From Nannocystis pusilla (GTDB lineage Bacteria > Myxococcota_A > Polyangia > Nannocystales > Nannocystaceae), in assembly GCF_020073745.1 (NCBI RefSeq), contig NZ_JAIRAU010000003.1, positions 1-57,534 on the forward strand: DNA of 57,534 nucleotides. Direction: 5' to 3'. Below, piece after piece: positions 31,849-40,119 of the stretch. A program made the position numbers and the translations under genes. A model generated the notes under the pieces. The model saw nothing but the letters and a program-made list of their open reading frames with translations. It was not told where the DNA came from and made no database searches. How positions within the stretch are numbered: the stretch's first letter is position 1; each line of letters begins with the position of its first letter.

Positions 31849-32475
31849 TCACGGCTGCTGTCGCGCTTGCGGGAGGAGCCGGTCGCGGAGCTCGCGGGCC
31901 CAACTTTCGAGGTCGGTCTGCGTGCTGGTGAGCAGGGCGGGGCTGTCCGCGAGGGCGGCGAGCTGCTCCTCGAGCAATTGCCGGGCGCGGCGCAGGCGGG
32001 TCTTGGCGGTGCCGAGCGGGATCGCGAGCGCGAGCGCGGCCTCGGCGGCGGTCATCTGCTCCCAGTAGTGCAGCTCGATCAGGGCCTGGTACTCGATCGG
32101 GAGCCGGCGCAGGGCCGCGAGCACGAGGCGCTGCTCGCTGCGGGCGGCGAGCACCTCGCTCGGGGTGCTCCGCAGGTCGTGGATCGAGGTCGTCATGAGG
32201 TCGATCCGGCTGCGCCGCTGGGCCTCGAAGTGCTTGCACAGCAGGTTGTAGGCGATCGAGAACAGATAGGTGCGGAAGCTGGCCTCGCCGCGGTAGCGGG
32301 CGAAGCCCTCGAGGCAGGCGAGGAAGGTCCGCTGGATCAGGTCGTTGCCGGCCGGGGCGCCGACCTTGTTGTGGAAGAAGCGGGCGACGGCGTCGTAGTG
32401 GCGCTCGAACAGCTCGGCGCCGGCGTCCGAATCGCCGGCGCGCCAGGCATCGACGAGCTCGGCGTCGGACGGCAT
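31849..32475 (-). CDS. ECF-type RNA polymerase sigma factor
   Basis: This 208-aa protein starts MPSDAELVDAWRAGDSDAGA. Region 2 is at residues 8-85 (LFERHYDAVARFFHNKV, GNDLIQRTFLACLEGFARYR, SFRTYLFSIAYNLLCKHFE). Region 4 is at 120-175 (RRLPIEYQALIELHYWEQMT, then AEAALALAIPLGTAKTRLRR). The type resembles sigma factors paired with serine/threonine-kinase or zinc-finger partners in myxobacteria, but no partner gene follows: the next 200 bp (31644-31848) have no supported gene. It is convergent with the small type-3 lipoprotein. An alternative start with a 19-residue extension exists but lacks family support. Confidence 0.9.
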   Translation of the reverse strand: MPSDAELVDAWRAGDSDAGAELFERHYDAVARFFHNKVGAPAGNDLIQRTFLACLEGFARYRGEASFRTYLFSIAYNLLCKHFEAQRRSRIDLMTTSIHDLRSTPSEVLAARSEQRLVLAALRRLPIEYQALIELHYWEQMTAAEAALALAIPLGTAKTRLRRARQLLEEQLAALADSPALLTSTQTDLESWARELRDRLLPQARQQP

Positions 32476-32647
32476 CGCGGCGCACCGTACCAGCTCGCCC
32501 GGGACCCGGCAATGCGCGCCGCGGTGGCGCAATCGGACCCGCCCGCGGGCTCGCGCGAGCCCGCGCGGACGGCCGCGAGCGCCGAGGACGGCGGCGATCG
32601 GGGCCGGCCCGGTTCACGATCGCGGCGGCGCGGTGGCGCGAATGGCA

Positions 32648-33523
32648 TCAGGGGGTCCGGGCATTGGATTGATAGGAGTCGCCGCGCGGCGGCTCGTCGC
32701 CGGCGGGCTGGTGGCGGCGCAGGGCCGGCGGCGGGACGATGGGGGTGCGCGTCCGGGTGTCCCGCGGGGCGGCGCCGACGTGGCGGATGGCGGCGCGCGG
32801 GAGGTCGTGCGCGCGGGCGCCGTCGATCGCCGCGGCCTCGACGGCGTGGGCGAGGAAGTTGCCGCTCATGCACACGGCGAGGGCGATGCCGGCGTGCTCG
32901 GGGGCGATGCCGAGATCGAGCATGAGGGCGGCGAGGGTGATGCCGATGTTGGGCGGCAACGGGTGCAGGGCGGCGACCACCCGCAGGTGCAGCCGCCAGT
33001 ACCGACCGCGCGAGAGCGGGCCGTCGCCGACGAGCCGCAGGACGCCGGCCCGCCGCTCGTCGACGGCGCGGAAGGGCACGCCGAAGCCGCCGATCCGGTT
33101 GTGGGCGCGCTCCCGCCAGAGCTGCACGGCCCGGGCGACTGCGGCGTCGTCGCCGTCGTCGCCGACCTCGCCGGCGATCCACGCGAGCGCCTCGGCGGCG
33201 CCGACGAGCGAGCCGGGGCCCATGATCTTGCCGGCGCTGACGAGCTGGGCGCCGAAGTAGCCGACGAGCGGGTCGCCGTGGCTGGCGAGCAGGCGGGTGA
33301 GCTTGAGCGGCCAGACGCGCGCGTCGGGCGAGATGCTGCCGAGCACGAGCAGGCGCAGGACGTCGCGGCCCTGGTCGGTGATCGCGGGCAGGCCGAGCGC
33401 GAGCAGCAGGGGGTCGCTGGCGGCCGTGACCTCGTGCGCCCAGTGGGCGAACACGCTGCGGCCGAAGAAGCGGTTGTCGCCGTCGACGATGGTGCCGACG
33501 CGGGTGTGGATCGGTACGGTCAT
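32648..33523 (-). CDS. Citrate synthase superfamily protein (citryl-CoA lyase-like), C-terminal-type
   Basis: This 291-aa protein contains LPPNIGITLAALMLDLGIAP and HAGIALAVCMSGNFLAHAVE, which match the C-terminal region of citrate synthases. An N-terminal part (MTVPIHTRVGTIVDGDNRFF, then SAGKIMGPGSLVGAAEALA) sits where the family's active-site histidine loop lies, but that loop lacks the usual histidine. Residues after 245 are Arg/Pro-rich and look disordered. It is the third gene of a set with the citrate-synthase-like gene at 33679 and the ThDP enzyme at 34380, separated by 155 bp. The activity is unknown and may be non-canonical. Confidence 0.65.
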   Translation of the reverse strand: MTVPIHTRVGTIVDGDNRFFGRSVFAHWAHEVTAASDPLLLALGLPAITDQGRDVLRLLVLGSISPDARVWPLKLTRLLASHGDPLVGYFGAQLVSAGKIMGPGSLVGAAEALAWIAGEVGDDGDDAAVARAVQLWRERAHNRIGGFGVPFRAVDERRAGVLRLVGDGPLSRGRYWRLHLRVVAALHPLPPNIGITLAALMLDLGIAPEHAGIALAVCMSGNFLAHAVEAAAIDGARAHDLPRAAIRHVGAAPRDTRTRTPIVPPPALRRHQPAGDEPPRGDSYQSNARTP

Positions 33524-33678
33524 GGGGATGGAAGGAGGTGCGTGGAACGGGAATGATGGGCGCGTTGCTCTCGGAGCGCGTGAGGAAGGTGGTCGTGTGA
33601 ATATGAGCGGTCGCAGCGGACCTGGGCGAAGTGTTTATATTGTCGCAGTGTGATGATTTGCGCGGGGGGCGAGGATCG

Positions 33679-34383
33679 TCACTCGTCCTCGTCATAACGG
33701 TAGGCCGGGAGATCGAGGGGGTAGCCCAGGACGGCGCCAGGGGCGGCGCAGGCGGCCTCGGCGAGGGCGAGCGGGAGGCGGGCCCAGGTGGCGAAGGCGT
33801 GCAGGCGGGCGGGGTCGCCGACGCCGAGGCGCATGAGGATGGCGTAGGCGGCGGCGACCCGGGTCAGGGCCGGGGCCGCAGGGAAGGCGCGCTCGCGGCC
33901 GAACCACCGCGCGCTGTCGGCGACGAGTTCGGCCCAGGCGTCGCGCTCGGCGGGCGCGGCGTCGGGCCCGAGGACGGCGACGGCGGGCGGCTCGTCGACC
34001 TGTCCCGAGAGCCAGGCGAACATCGGGGCGAGCGCGCGCAGCTCGGCGGCGATGTGCTGCCCGAGCGCGACGGTGACGACGGCCGGGACGACCTCGTCGG
34101 GGGCGCCGGAGATCCGCGCGAGCACGCCGGCGTGCACGGGGGCCTCGCCGACGTGCAGCGGGGCGAGCCACCACAGGGCGCGGCCGAGAGCCTCGCGCTC
34201 GTGCTCGCCGGGCAGCTCGCCGGTGAGCGCGAGCCAGGCGAGGTCGGCGACGCCGACGTGGCGCGCGAGGTCGGCCTGGACGGCGTAGCCGTGGACGCGC
34301 GGGTCGGGGCCGGGATCGACGACGTGCGCGGTCAGGGTCGCGGGGGTCTCGACGCGATCGAGGATGCCGTCGACGATCGTCAC
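33679..34383 (-). CDS. Citrate synthase-like protein (small)
   Basis: The protein is 234 aa from a GTG at 34383 that overlaps the TGA of the ThDP-enzyme gene (GTGA), so the two are coupled. GYAVQADLARHVGVADLAWL with ALTGELPGEHEREALGRAL is the citrate synthase signature near the N-terminus. VGEAPVHAGVLARISGAPDE and ALGQHIAAELRALAPMF follow. It is too short for a full citrate synthase (about 370-430 aa), and the second citrate-synthase-like gene lies downstream, so the two may act together. A repeat dyad of CCTG/CAGG type is inside the gene at 33999. The product is probably a C-C bond forming or cleaving subunit. Confidence 0.6.
   Translation of the reverse strand: MTIVDGILDRVETPATLTAHVVDPGPDPRVHGYAVQADLARHVGVADLAWLALTGELPGEHEREALGRALWWLAPLHVGEAPVHAGVLARISGAPDEVVPAVVTVALGQHIAAELRALAPMFAWLSGQVDEPPAVAVLGPDAAPAERDAWAELVADSARWFGRERAFPAAPALTRVAAAYAILMRLGVGDPARLHAFATWARLPLALAEAACAAPGAVLGYPLDLPAYRYDEDE
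33999..34016. repeat. CCTG/CAGG repeat dyad inside a coding sequence
   Basis: CCTGTCCCGAGAGC starts at 33999 and CAGG at 34013. It lies in the citrate-synthase-like gene, in a segment encoding WLSGQVDEPP. Confidence 0.5.
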
Positions 34384-36155
34384 GCGGCCCCCTTGCTGGT
34401 CTGGCTCTCGAGGCTGCGGGTCCGGGCGGCGAGGATCGGCGAGGGGACGGTGGGATCGATGCGGACGTCGAGCACGAAGGGGCCGTCGTGGGCGAGCGCG
34501 CGGTCGAGGGCGGCGTCGAGCTCGGGCTCGGCGAGGACGGCGAGGCCGTCGACGCCCTGGCTGCGGGCGAAGGCGACGAAGTCGGTGCGCGGCATCTGGG
34601 TCTCGAGCGGGCGCATGCCGAGCGCGAGCATGCCGTGGTGGTTGAGGCCGAGCTGGGCGTCGTTGAGGACGATCCACAGGACGCGGGCGCCGTACTGCGC
34701 GGCGGTGTTGATCTCGTTGTTCATGAGCATGGCGCCGTCGCCGACGACGGCGACGACGCGCCGGTCGCCGGCCAGAGCCGCGCCGACGCAGCCGGTGGTG
34801 AAGTGACCCATCGAACCCCAGGCGGCGCTGGTGCGGTAGCGGCCGGGCCGATCGAAGCGCAGGCGGGCGTTGCACCACGTGAAGGCGTTGCCGGCCTCGC
34901 TCATGACGAGGGCGTCGGTGGCGTCGACGATCCGGGCCTGGATCGCCTGCAACAAGTACGAGGGGCGCACGTCGCCGCGGGACCGGGGCGGCAAGGGGGG
35001 CTCGGCGTGGCGCTCGGGCAGGGCGATCGGCTCGCGCCGGGCGTACCAGCCGGTCTCGCCGGCGCGCGCGTGCAGGGCGGCGAAGAACTGCGCGGCGTCG
35101 GCGACGATGCCGCGACCGGGGACCTCGGGGTAGGCGGCGCCGAAGGCCGCAGGGTCGATGTCGACGTGGGTCCAGCGCTCGCTCGGCGCGAGGCCGGGGG
35201 CGAGGAAGGAGGTGACCTCGCCGAGCCGGGTGCCGACGACGAGGACGTGCCGCGGACGACGGGCGCGGAACCACTGCTGCACCTCGGCGCCGCCGCCGGC
35301 CCCGCTGACGCCGATGAACAGCGGGTGCGACTCGGGGAACAGCCCCTTGGCCCGCGGCGAGGTGATGACGGGCAGGTGCGCGGCCTCGGCGAAGCGCAGC
35401 AGATCGTCGCGGGCCGCGAGCGCGCCGTGGCCGACCCAGATCGCGGCGCCGGGATCGCGGAGGGCGTCGAGGCAGGCGTCGACGGCTCCGCGCGTGGGCG
35501 CGGGCGGGTCGAAGCGCCAGGCGGCGCCGAGCGGCCGCGGCGTGGGCAGCAGCTTGCCCTGCAGCGACAGCGGCAGGCCGAGGTGGGCGACGTAACCGCC
35601 GGGCGCCGTGAGGCCGCGGACGATCCGGCCGAGGGCGCCGGCGAGCTCGTCCTCGCTCTCGGGGACGAAGACGTCGTGGAAGATGCTGCCCGCGCGGGTG
35701 ACGTCGGCGGGCATGCTGGCCGCGCTGGTCTCCTGCACGGCGCCGCGGCCCTGCTGCGACCGCGAGGTGAAGCCGGAGACGACGAGCAGCTTGGCCCCGT
35801 CGACGCGCGCGGCCATGGCGGCGTTGAGGACGTTGAACAGGCCGGGCCCGGTGGTGACGGCGACGACGGCAGGGCGACCGGTGGCGAACCAGCTCTCGAT
35901 CGCGGAGAAGCCGGCGCCGGCCTCGTGGCGGAAGTGATAGAAGCGGATCGGGGTGTTGGCGAGGCCGGCCGCGAGCGGGGCGATGCCGCCGCCGATGACG
36001 CCGAATGCCTCGCGCACGCCGGCTGCGTGCAGCGCGAGGAAGATCGAGCGGGCGACGCTGGGCGCGTCCGCTGCCGCCCACGCGGCCCGTCGCTCGCCCC
36101 AGCCCACGACGTCCCCGTCCCCGTCTTCCACCTGTCTCACGACCCGTGTGTCCAA
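34380..36155 (-). CDS. Thiamine-diphosphate-dependent enzyme (acetolactate synthase-like)
   Basis: The protein is 591 aa from a TTG start at 36155 with GAGGAG seven bases upstream. It has the three-domain ThDP layout. The N-terminal PYR domain (FGVIGGGIAPLAAGL, FYHFRHEAGAGFSAIESW) carries the ThDP-activating glutamate near residue 78. A central domain lies about 200-345. The C-terminal PP domain has the ThDP/Mg motif VVGDGAMLMNNEINTA near residue 460. It resembles acetolactate synthase, benzoylformate decarboxylase and related carboligases, but substrate residues cannot be read with confidence. It leads an operon with two citrate-synthase-like genes, coupled by a GTGA overlap to the next. A gene for cofactor or biosynthetic product is not visible nearby. 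Confidence 0.8.
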   Translation of the reverse strand: MDTRVVRQVEDGDGDVVGWGERRAAWAAADAPSVARSIFLALHAAGVREAFGVIGGGIAPLAAGLANTPIRFYHFRHEAGAGFSAIESWFATGRPAVVAVTTGPGLFNVLNAAMAARVDGAKLLVVSGFTSRSQQGRGAVQETSAASMPADVTRAGSIFHDVFVPESEDELAGALGRIVRGLTAPGGYVAHLGLPLSLQGKLLPTPRPLGAAWRFDPPAPTRGAVDACLDALRDPGAAIWVGHGALAARDDLLRFAEAAHLPVITSPRAKGLFPESHPLFIGVSGAGGGAEVQQWFRARRPRHVLVVGTRLGEVTSFLAPGLAPSERWTHVDIDPAAFGAAYPEVPGRGIVADAAQFFAALHARAGETGWYARREPIALPERHAEPPLPPRSRGDVRPSYLLQAIQARIVDATDALVMSEAGNAFTWCNARLRFDRPGRYRTSAAWGSMGHFTTGCVGAALAGDRRVVAVVGDGAMLMNNEINTAAQYGARVLWIVLNDAQLGLNHHGMLALGMRPLETQMPRTDFVAFARSQGVDGLAVLAEPELDAALDRALAHDGPFVLDVRIDPTVPSPILAARTRSLESQTSKGAA

Positions 36156-36512
36156 TTCACAACTCCTCGTGCGTGACCGCGTCGCGGTGCAGGCCGGTAG
36201 TTCCCGCCGCGGCGCGAATGGATTGCGGGGCCGCGAAAAAATCGACCGATGGCGTCGCAGGGCGGTGTACGAGGGCGAGGGGGCTGGAATCGGCGAATGC
36301 ACGAGAACGCGCGCCGGGCCGGCAGAGCGCGGGGTGGCAGGCGGCGCATCGCGCCGTCTCGGCGGGCTCGCTCACCGGCGTTGGCGACGAAGGGGACCGG
36401 GGCGCACGGCGGGCTGGCGCGGGCGTCGGGGTCGGACACGGGTGCCATGCCGCGTGCCGTGGAGATCGACGAGGTCGGCGGGAACGCAGGCGAACACTCG
36501 TTGGCACGGAAC
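36156..36512. other. Divergent promoter gap between ThDP operon and MYXO-CTERM gene
   Basis: This 357-bp gap has no convincing gene. It holds the GAGGAG ribosome-binding site of the ThDP gene and AT-richer stretches (for example GCGAAAAAATCGACCGATGG near 36231) that may contain promoters for both sides. Confidence 0.4.
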
Positions 36513-36530
36513 GTGAAAAAGAACTACGGC

Positions 36531-37616
36531 ATGCCGAGAATTAATCGTCTTCTTCGTGTCCTCGAGGGCGCCGCGCTGGTGGGCACGTGCGCTCTGGTCG
36601 TCTCCGTCCCTCGCCTCGCGGACGCGTGTGGGGCTTCGGCGCCGGAGCTGATCCAGCAGCTGCCGATCGGCGGCGGGAGCTATCCGGGCAACGGGGCGCT
36701 GCTGTTCTGGGGCTTCGAGCTGTCGCTCGAGCAATTGACGGTGACGGTCGACGGCGAGCCGGCGACGCTGGTGGCGGCCGATTTCGCCGAGGGGTTGGCG
36801 GACCTGGCGGTCCGCGTCGAGCCGGCGCCGCAGGAGGGCCAGGCGGTCGCGATCAGCGGCAAGATCTGCGACTGGGAGGCCAACTGCGAGCTGTCGCTGA
36901 CGTACACCGCGAGCGCGGACGATGTCGCCGCGCCGGTGCCGATCGCCGAGGCGTCGTTCTTCGCCGTCTACGACCACGCGGATCTCGACTTCTCGTCGGA
37001 CTGTGGGGATTGGCAGGTACATCGCTCGATGTACGTGCATTTACAGCAGGCGGCGCCGGCCGACGGGGAGGCGGCGACGCTGTTCCTGGTGAACTGGGCG
37101 GAGAGCGAGGGCGCCGGCGCGATCCACCGCACGGAGCTGGCGTCGGGCGAGGCGACGACGATCACCGTGCAGCTCGGCGGGAACACGCTGGGCGGCGCGG
37201 ACGTGATGAGCGAGGTGTGCCTCGAGGTGACGGCGATCGACACGGCCGGCAACAAGGCGGCGCCGTTCGAGCTGTGCCCGCCGTGCTTCTTCCGCGCGGA
37301 CGAGGAGCCGCTCGAGACGCCGCCGCCCGAGCCGGTGTGGACCGAGGCCGACGCGGTCCCGGGCAGCGCCTGCGCGCCGGCGACCGAGGAGACGGCCGGC
37401 GACGAGAGCGGCGAGGCGCCGACGACGGGCGGCGAGCCGACGACGGGCGGCGAGCCGAACGACAGCGAGACCGGCGAGGACACCGACAGCGCCACCGGCG
37501 GCGAGGACGATCCGGGCAAGGGCTGCGCCTGCAGCAGCGACGGTGACGGCCGCGGCAGCGTGGGCCACCTGCTGCTGCTCGCGCTCGGGATCGGGACAGC
37601 GCGCCGGCGCAGGTGA
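36531..37616 (+). CDS. Secreted MYXO-CTERM protein of unknown function
   Basis: This 361-aa protein starts MPRINRLLRVLEGAALVGTC and has a signal peptide ending near VPRLADA. The mature part (residues 35-255) is beta-rich with Ig-like strands (LTVTVDGEPATLVAADF) and several cysteine pairs. A Thr/Gly/Glu spacer (TTGGEPTTGGEPNDSETGED) then leads to the C-terminal tail: GKGCACSS, a hydrophobic helix HLLLLALGIGTA and RRRR, which together are a MYXO-CTERM sorting signal for surface display. An upstream GTG at 36513 is an alternative start. A strong hairpin follows the stop. The start codon sits in AT-richer sequence. Confidence 0.85.
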   Translation: MPRINRLLRVLEGAALVGTCALVVSVPRLADACGASAPELIQQLPIGGGSYPGNGALLFWGFELSLEQLTVTVDGEPATLVAADFAEGLADLAVRVEPAPQEGQAVAISGKICDWEANCELSLTYTASADDVAAPVPIAEASFFAVYDHADLDFSSDCGDWQVHRSMYVHLQQAAPADGEAATLFLVNWAESEGAGAIHRTELASGEATTITVQLGGNTLGGADVMSEVCLEVTAIDTAGNKAAPFELCPPCFFRADEEPLETPPPEPVWTEADAVPGSACAPATEETAGDESGEAPTTGGEPTTGGEPNDSETGEDTDSATGGEDDPGKGCACSSDGDGRGSVGHLLLLALGIGTARRRR

Positions 37617-37620
37617 GCGA

Positions 37621-37654
37621 CGCGGAGCGCTCGGGTTCGGCCGAGCGCTCCGCG
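37621..37654 (+). terminator. Strong GC-rich hairpin after the MYXO-CTERM gene
   Basis: CGCGGAGCGCTCGG at 37621-37634 and its perfect complement CCGAGCGCTCCGCG at 37641-37654 form a 14-bp stem with a 6-nt loop, starting 4 bp after the stop codon. There is no downstream T-run, so it may act as a terminator or mRNA 3'-end stabiliser. Confidence 0.7.
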
Positions 37655-37666
37655 CCTCGATGCATG

Positions 37667-37750
37667 GATGGTGGAAAGGACATGCTTTTTAAAGCATGTC
37701 CTCATTAGCATGGATGAAAGGACATGGCCTTACGGACCTGTCGGGTGACC
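37667..37750. repeat. 14-bp CATG repeat array, 5-6 units
   Basis: Units start at 37667 (GATG), 37681, 37695, 37709, 37723 and 37737. The dyad CATGCTTTTTAAAGCATG at 37681-37698 is a perfect 18-nt palindrome with 8-bp arms. The array follows the large hairpin of the MYXO-CTERM gene and precedes the DGPF/sigma operon. Confidence 0.88.
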
Positions 37751-37875
37751 GGGTCGCCCGGGTCTGTGACGGTGACTGGTGCGCATCGACCGCGCCGGCG
37801 ATCGGGGCTGCCGGTCCGGTCCAGTGCGGGCTTGGCGCAGGTGCTGGGGACGGCGCGTTCGCGGCGAAGGCGGGG

Positions 37876-37901
37876 GTCGAAATTTTTTTTCGGGTATCGT
37901 C
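37876..37901 (+). promoter_or_regulatory. Candidate ECF42-type promoter of the DGPF/sigma operon
   Basis: GTCGAAA at 37876 and CGTC at 37898 are 17 nt apart, with a T-run between. The pattern resembles the autoregulated promoters reported for ECF42-type sigma factors, as I remember them, and lies about 90 bp upstream of the DGPF gene. This is an inference from pattern and context only. Confidence 0.4.
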
Positions 37902-37991
37902 GCGGGCGATGTCGAAGACCCCGGCTCGGCTCCGACTGGTCGGTGCATGCGCACCGATCTCCGGGGCGCACCAACCGAGAGGGAAGCACCC

Positions 37992-38387
37992 ATGAAGTAC
38001 ATGATGATGATGAACACCCCGGGCGGCGGGCCGTTCCAGATCGGCCAGTGGGCGCCGAAGGACATCCACGCGCACATCGCGTTCATGAAGGGGTTCGCCG
38101 AGCGGCTGACCGCGTCGGGCGAGCTGGTGGCGGCGGAGGGGCTCGCCGGGCCCGATCAGGCCAGGCTCGTGCGCGCCGGCAAGAACGGCCAGCCGATCAC
38201 CGACGGGGTGTTCCCGGAGTCGAAGGAGTTCCTCGCGGGCTACTGGATCGTCGACGTCTCCGGCCCCGAACGCGCCTACGAGCTCGCGGCCGAGGCCTCG
38301 GCGGCGCCCGGGCCCGGCGGCGAACCGCTCAACATGGCGATCGAGGTGCGCCAGGTGATGTGCGCGCCGCCCCCCGACCCGCTGTGA
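37992..38387 (+). CDS. DGPF/YCII-domain protein
   Basis: This 131-aa protein starts MKYMMMMNTPGGGPFQIGQW. DGPF/YCII proteins are small ferredoxin-like beta-alpha-beta folds; the DGPF-like element here is DGVFPESKEFLAGYWIVDVS. The TGA stop overlaps the GTG of the sigma gene (GTGA), giving a coupled pair. In other bacteria DGPF genes are the standard partners of ECF42 sigma factors. The enzymatic activity is unknown. The start is well supported by the family N-terminus, and a candidate ECF42-type promoter lies upstream. Confidence 0.88.
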   Translation: MKYMMMMNTPGGGPFQIGQWAPKDIHAHIAFMKGFAERLTASGELVAAEGLAGPDQARLVRAGKNGQPITDGVFPESKEFLAGYWIVDVSGPERAYELAAEASAAPGPGGEPLNMAIEVRQVMCAPPPDPL

Positions 38388-39637
38388 CGACGCCGACGCC
38401 GGAGCACCGCCCCGAACGCCTGCTGCGCGACCTGGCGCCGCAGGTGCTCGGCGCGCTCATCCGGCGCTCCCGCGACTTCGCGACCTGCGAGGACGCGGTC
38501 CAGGAGGCGCTGCTCGCCGCGGCTCGCCAGTGGCCGCGCGAGGGCGTGCCCGCCAACCCGCGCGGCTGGCTGATCCACGTGGCGGCGCGGCGGATCACCG
38601 ACCAATTGCGCAGCGAGGCGGCCCGCCGCCGGCGCGAGGCGATCGTCGTCAGCCTGGTGCCGCCCGAGGTGCAACTGGCGCTGGCCGAGGGCGACGAGGT
38701 CGGCCACGACGACACGCTGGTGCTGCTGTTCATGTGCTGCCACCCGGCGCTGTCGTCGGCGTCGGCGATCGCGTTGACGCTGCGCGCGGTGGGCGGGCTG
38801 ACGACGGCGGAGATCGCCAGCGCGTTCATGGTCCCGGAGGCGACGATGGGCCAGCGGATCAGCCGCGCCAAGCAGAGCATCAAGACGTCCGGGGTGCCGT
38901 TCCGCATGCCGACGCCCGAAGAGCGGGCGCAGCGGCTGGCGGCGGTGTTGCACGTGCTGTACCTGATCTTCAACGAGGGCTACACGACGAGCTCGGGGCC
39001 GGCGCTGCAGCGCAGCGATCTGGCGAGCGAGGCGATCCGGCTGACGCGCGCGGTCCATTCGCTGTTGCCCGACGACGGCGAGGTGGCCGGCCTGCTGGCG
39101 CTGATGCTGCTGACGGACGCCCGTCGCGCGGCCCGCAGCGGGCCGGCGGGCGAGCTCGTCCCGCTCGACGAGCAGGATCGCGGGCTTTGGGATCGGGCGG
39201 CGATCGCCGAGGGGGTCGCGCTGATCTCGGCGACGCTGGCACGCGGGCAGGTCGGGCCGTACCAGGTGCAGGCGGCCATCTCGGCGGTGCACGACGAGGC
39301 GCCGCGGGCCGAAGACACCGACTGGCCGCAGATCCTGGCGCTCTACGAGGTGCTGCTGCGGATGGCCGACAACCCGATGGTGCGGCTCAATCACGCGGTC
39401 GCCGGCGCGATGGTGCACGGGCCGGCGGTCGGGCTGGCGCTGCTGCAGGCGCTCGACGGCGACCCGCGTCTGGCCGAAAACCACCGGCTCGAGGCCGTGC
39501 GCGCGCACCTGCTCGAGCGGGCCGGCGAGCGCGAGGCGGCGGTCGCCGGCTATCGCCGCGCAGCCGGCCGCACGGCGAGCGTGCCGGAGCGCGATTACCT
39601 GCTGATGCGCGCGGCTCGCCTCGACGCGCGCGAGTGA
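38384..39637 (+). CDS. ECF42-type sigma factor with C-terminal TPR extension
   Basis: The protein is 417 aa from a GTG overlapping the DGPF gene's stop. Sigma region 2 lies near residues 12-85 (SRDFATCEDAVQEALLAAAR, WLIHVAARRITDQLRSEAAR). Region 4 is near 105-165 (CHPALSSASAIALTLRAVGG, then MVPEATMGQRISRAKQSI). A long helical C-terminal extension spans about 175-417 (YLIFNEGYTTSS, LLALMLLTDARRAARSGPAG, LAENHRLEAVRAHLLERAGE). The TPR-type extension and DGPF neighbour define ECF42. These sigma factors lack a classical anti-sigma, and the C-terminal extension is needed for activity. It ends one base from the convergent lipoprotein gene. Confidence 0.9.
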   Translation: MTTPTPEHRPERLLRDLAPQVLGALIRRSRDFATCEDAVQEALLAAARQWPREGVPANPRGWLIHVAARRITDQLRSEAARRRREAIVVSLVPPEVQLALAEGDEVGHDDTLVLLFMCCHPALSSASAIALTLRAVGGLTTAEIASAFMVPEATMGQRISRAKQSIKTSGVPFRMPTPEERAQRLAAVLHVLYLIFNEGYTTSSGPALQRSDLASEAIRLTRAVHSLLPDDGEVAGLLALMLLTDARRAARSGPAGELVPLDEQDRGLWDRAAIAEGVALISATLARGQVGPYQVQAAISAVHDEAPRAEDTDWPQILALYEVLLRMADNPMVRLNHAVAGAMVHGPAVGLALLQALDGDPRLAENHRLEAVRAHLLERAGEREAAVAGYRRAAGRTASVPERDYLLMRAARLDARE

Positions 39638-39638
39638 A

Positions 39639-40067
39639 TCAGGGGAGGAAGTACTGGCACGAGTCGGGCTGGTCAGGCGGCTCGGCCGAGGGCAGCGTCA
39701 CGGTCAGCTCGTGGTCGCCGCTGCGGACCTTGTAGGTCCCGGGGGCGAGGTCGGGGACCTCGCAGCGGGCCTCGAGCTGGGCGCACAGGGCGATGCAGGC
39801 GCCCGGGCCGGGCTCGCGGTAGGAGCCGCGGGCGTCGAGGAAGATGACGTCGCCCTCGACGCGGACATCACAGGCGGTCTCGACGCGGCGGGCGCAGGCG
39901 CTGATGCACTCCTCGAACACGACCTCGAAGGTGATGGCGTCGCCGGCCTCGAACATGGCGACGAGGCTCGGGTCGACGCAGACGTCGCCCTCCTCGAACT
40001 GGTTGGGCGAGCCGCAGGCGGGGATGAGGACGAGCAAGAGCGAGAGCAGGCGACGCATAAGGAGCAT
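39639..40067 (-). CDS. Small Cys-containing lipoprotein
   Basis: This 142-aa protein starts MLLMRRLLSLLLVLIPAC, with lipobox IPAC. The mature part is beta-rich with cysteines in VCVDPS, EECISACARRVETACDV, GACIALCAQLEARCEV and the C-terminal SCQYFLP. No family was recognised. The stop is adjacent to the sigma gene's stop (tail-to-tail, 1 bp between), so transcripts from both must terminate over each other's ends. It is followed on the same strand by the large beta-helix lipoprotein gene's downstream side. Confidence 0.8.
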   Translation of the reverse strand: MLLMRRLLSLLLVLIPACGSPNQFEEGDVCVDPSLVAMFEAGDAITFEVVFEECISACARRVETACDVRVEGDVIFLDARGSYREPGPGACIALCAQLEARCEVPDLAPGTYKVRSGDHELTVTLPSAEPPDQPDSCQYFLP

Positions 40068-40119
40068 GGTCCCAACGTAGCACGGGATCGCCCGCGAAAT
40101 CCGCGAATGTCCGTGCCGA

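Noticed and set aside
37866..37901. T-run as Rho-independent terminator
   Set aside because: The eight T bases near 37883 have no stable stem upstream and lie between candidate promoter elements.
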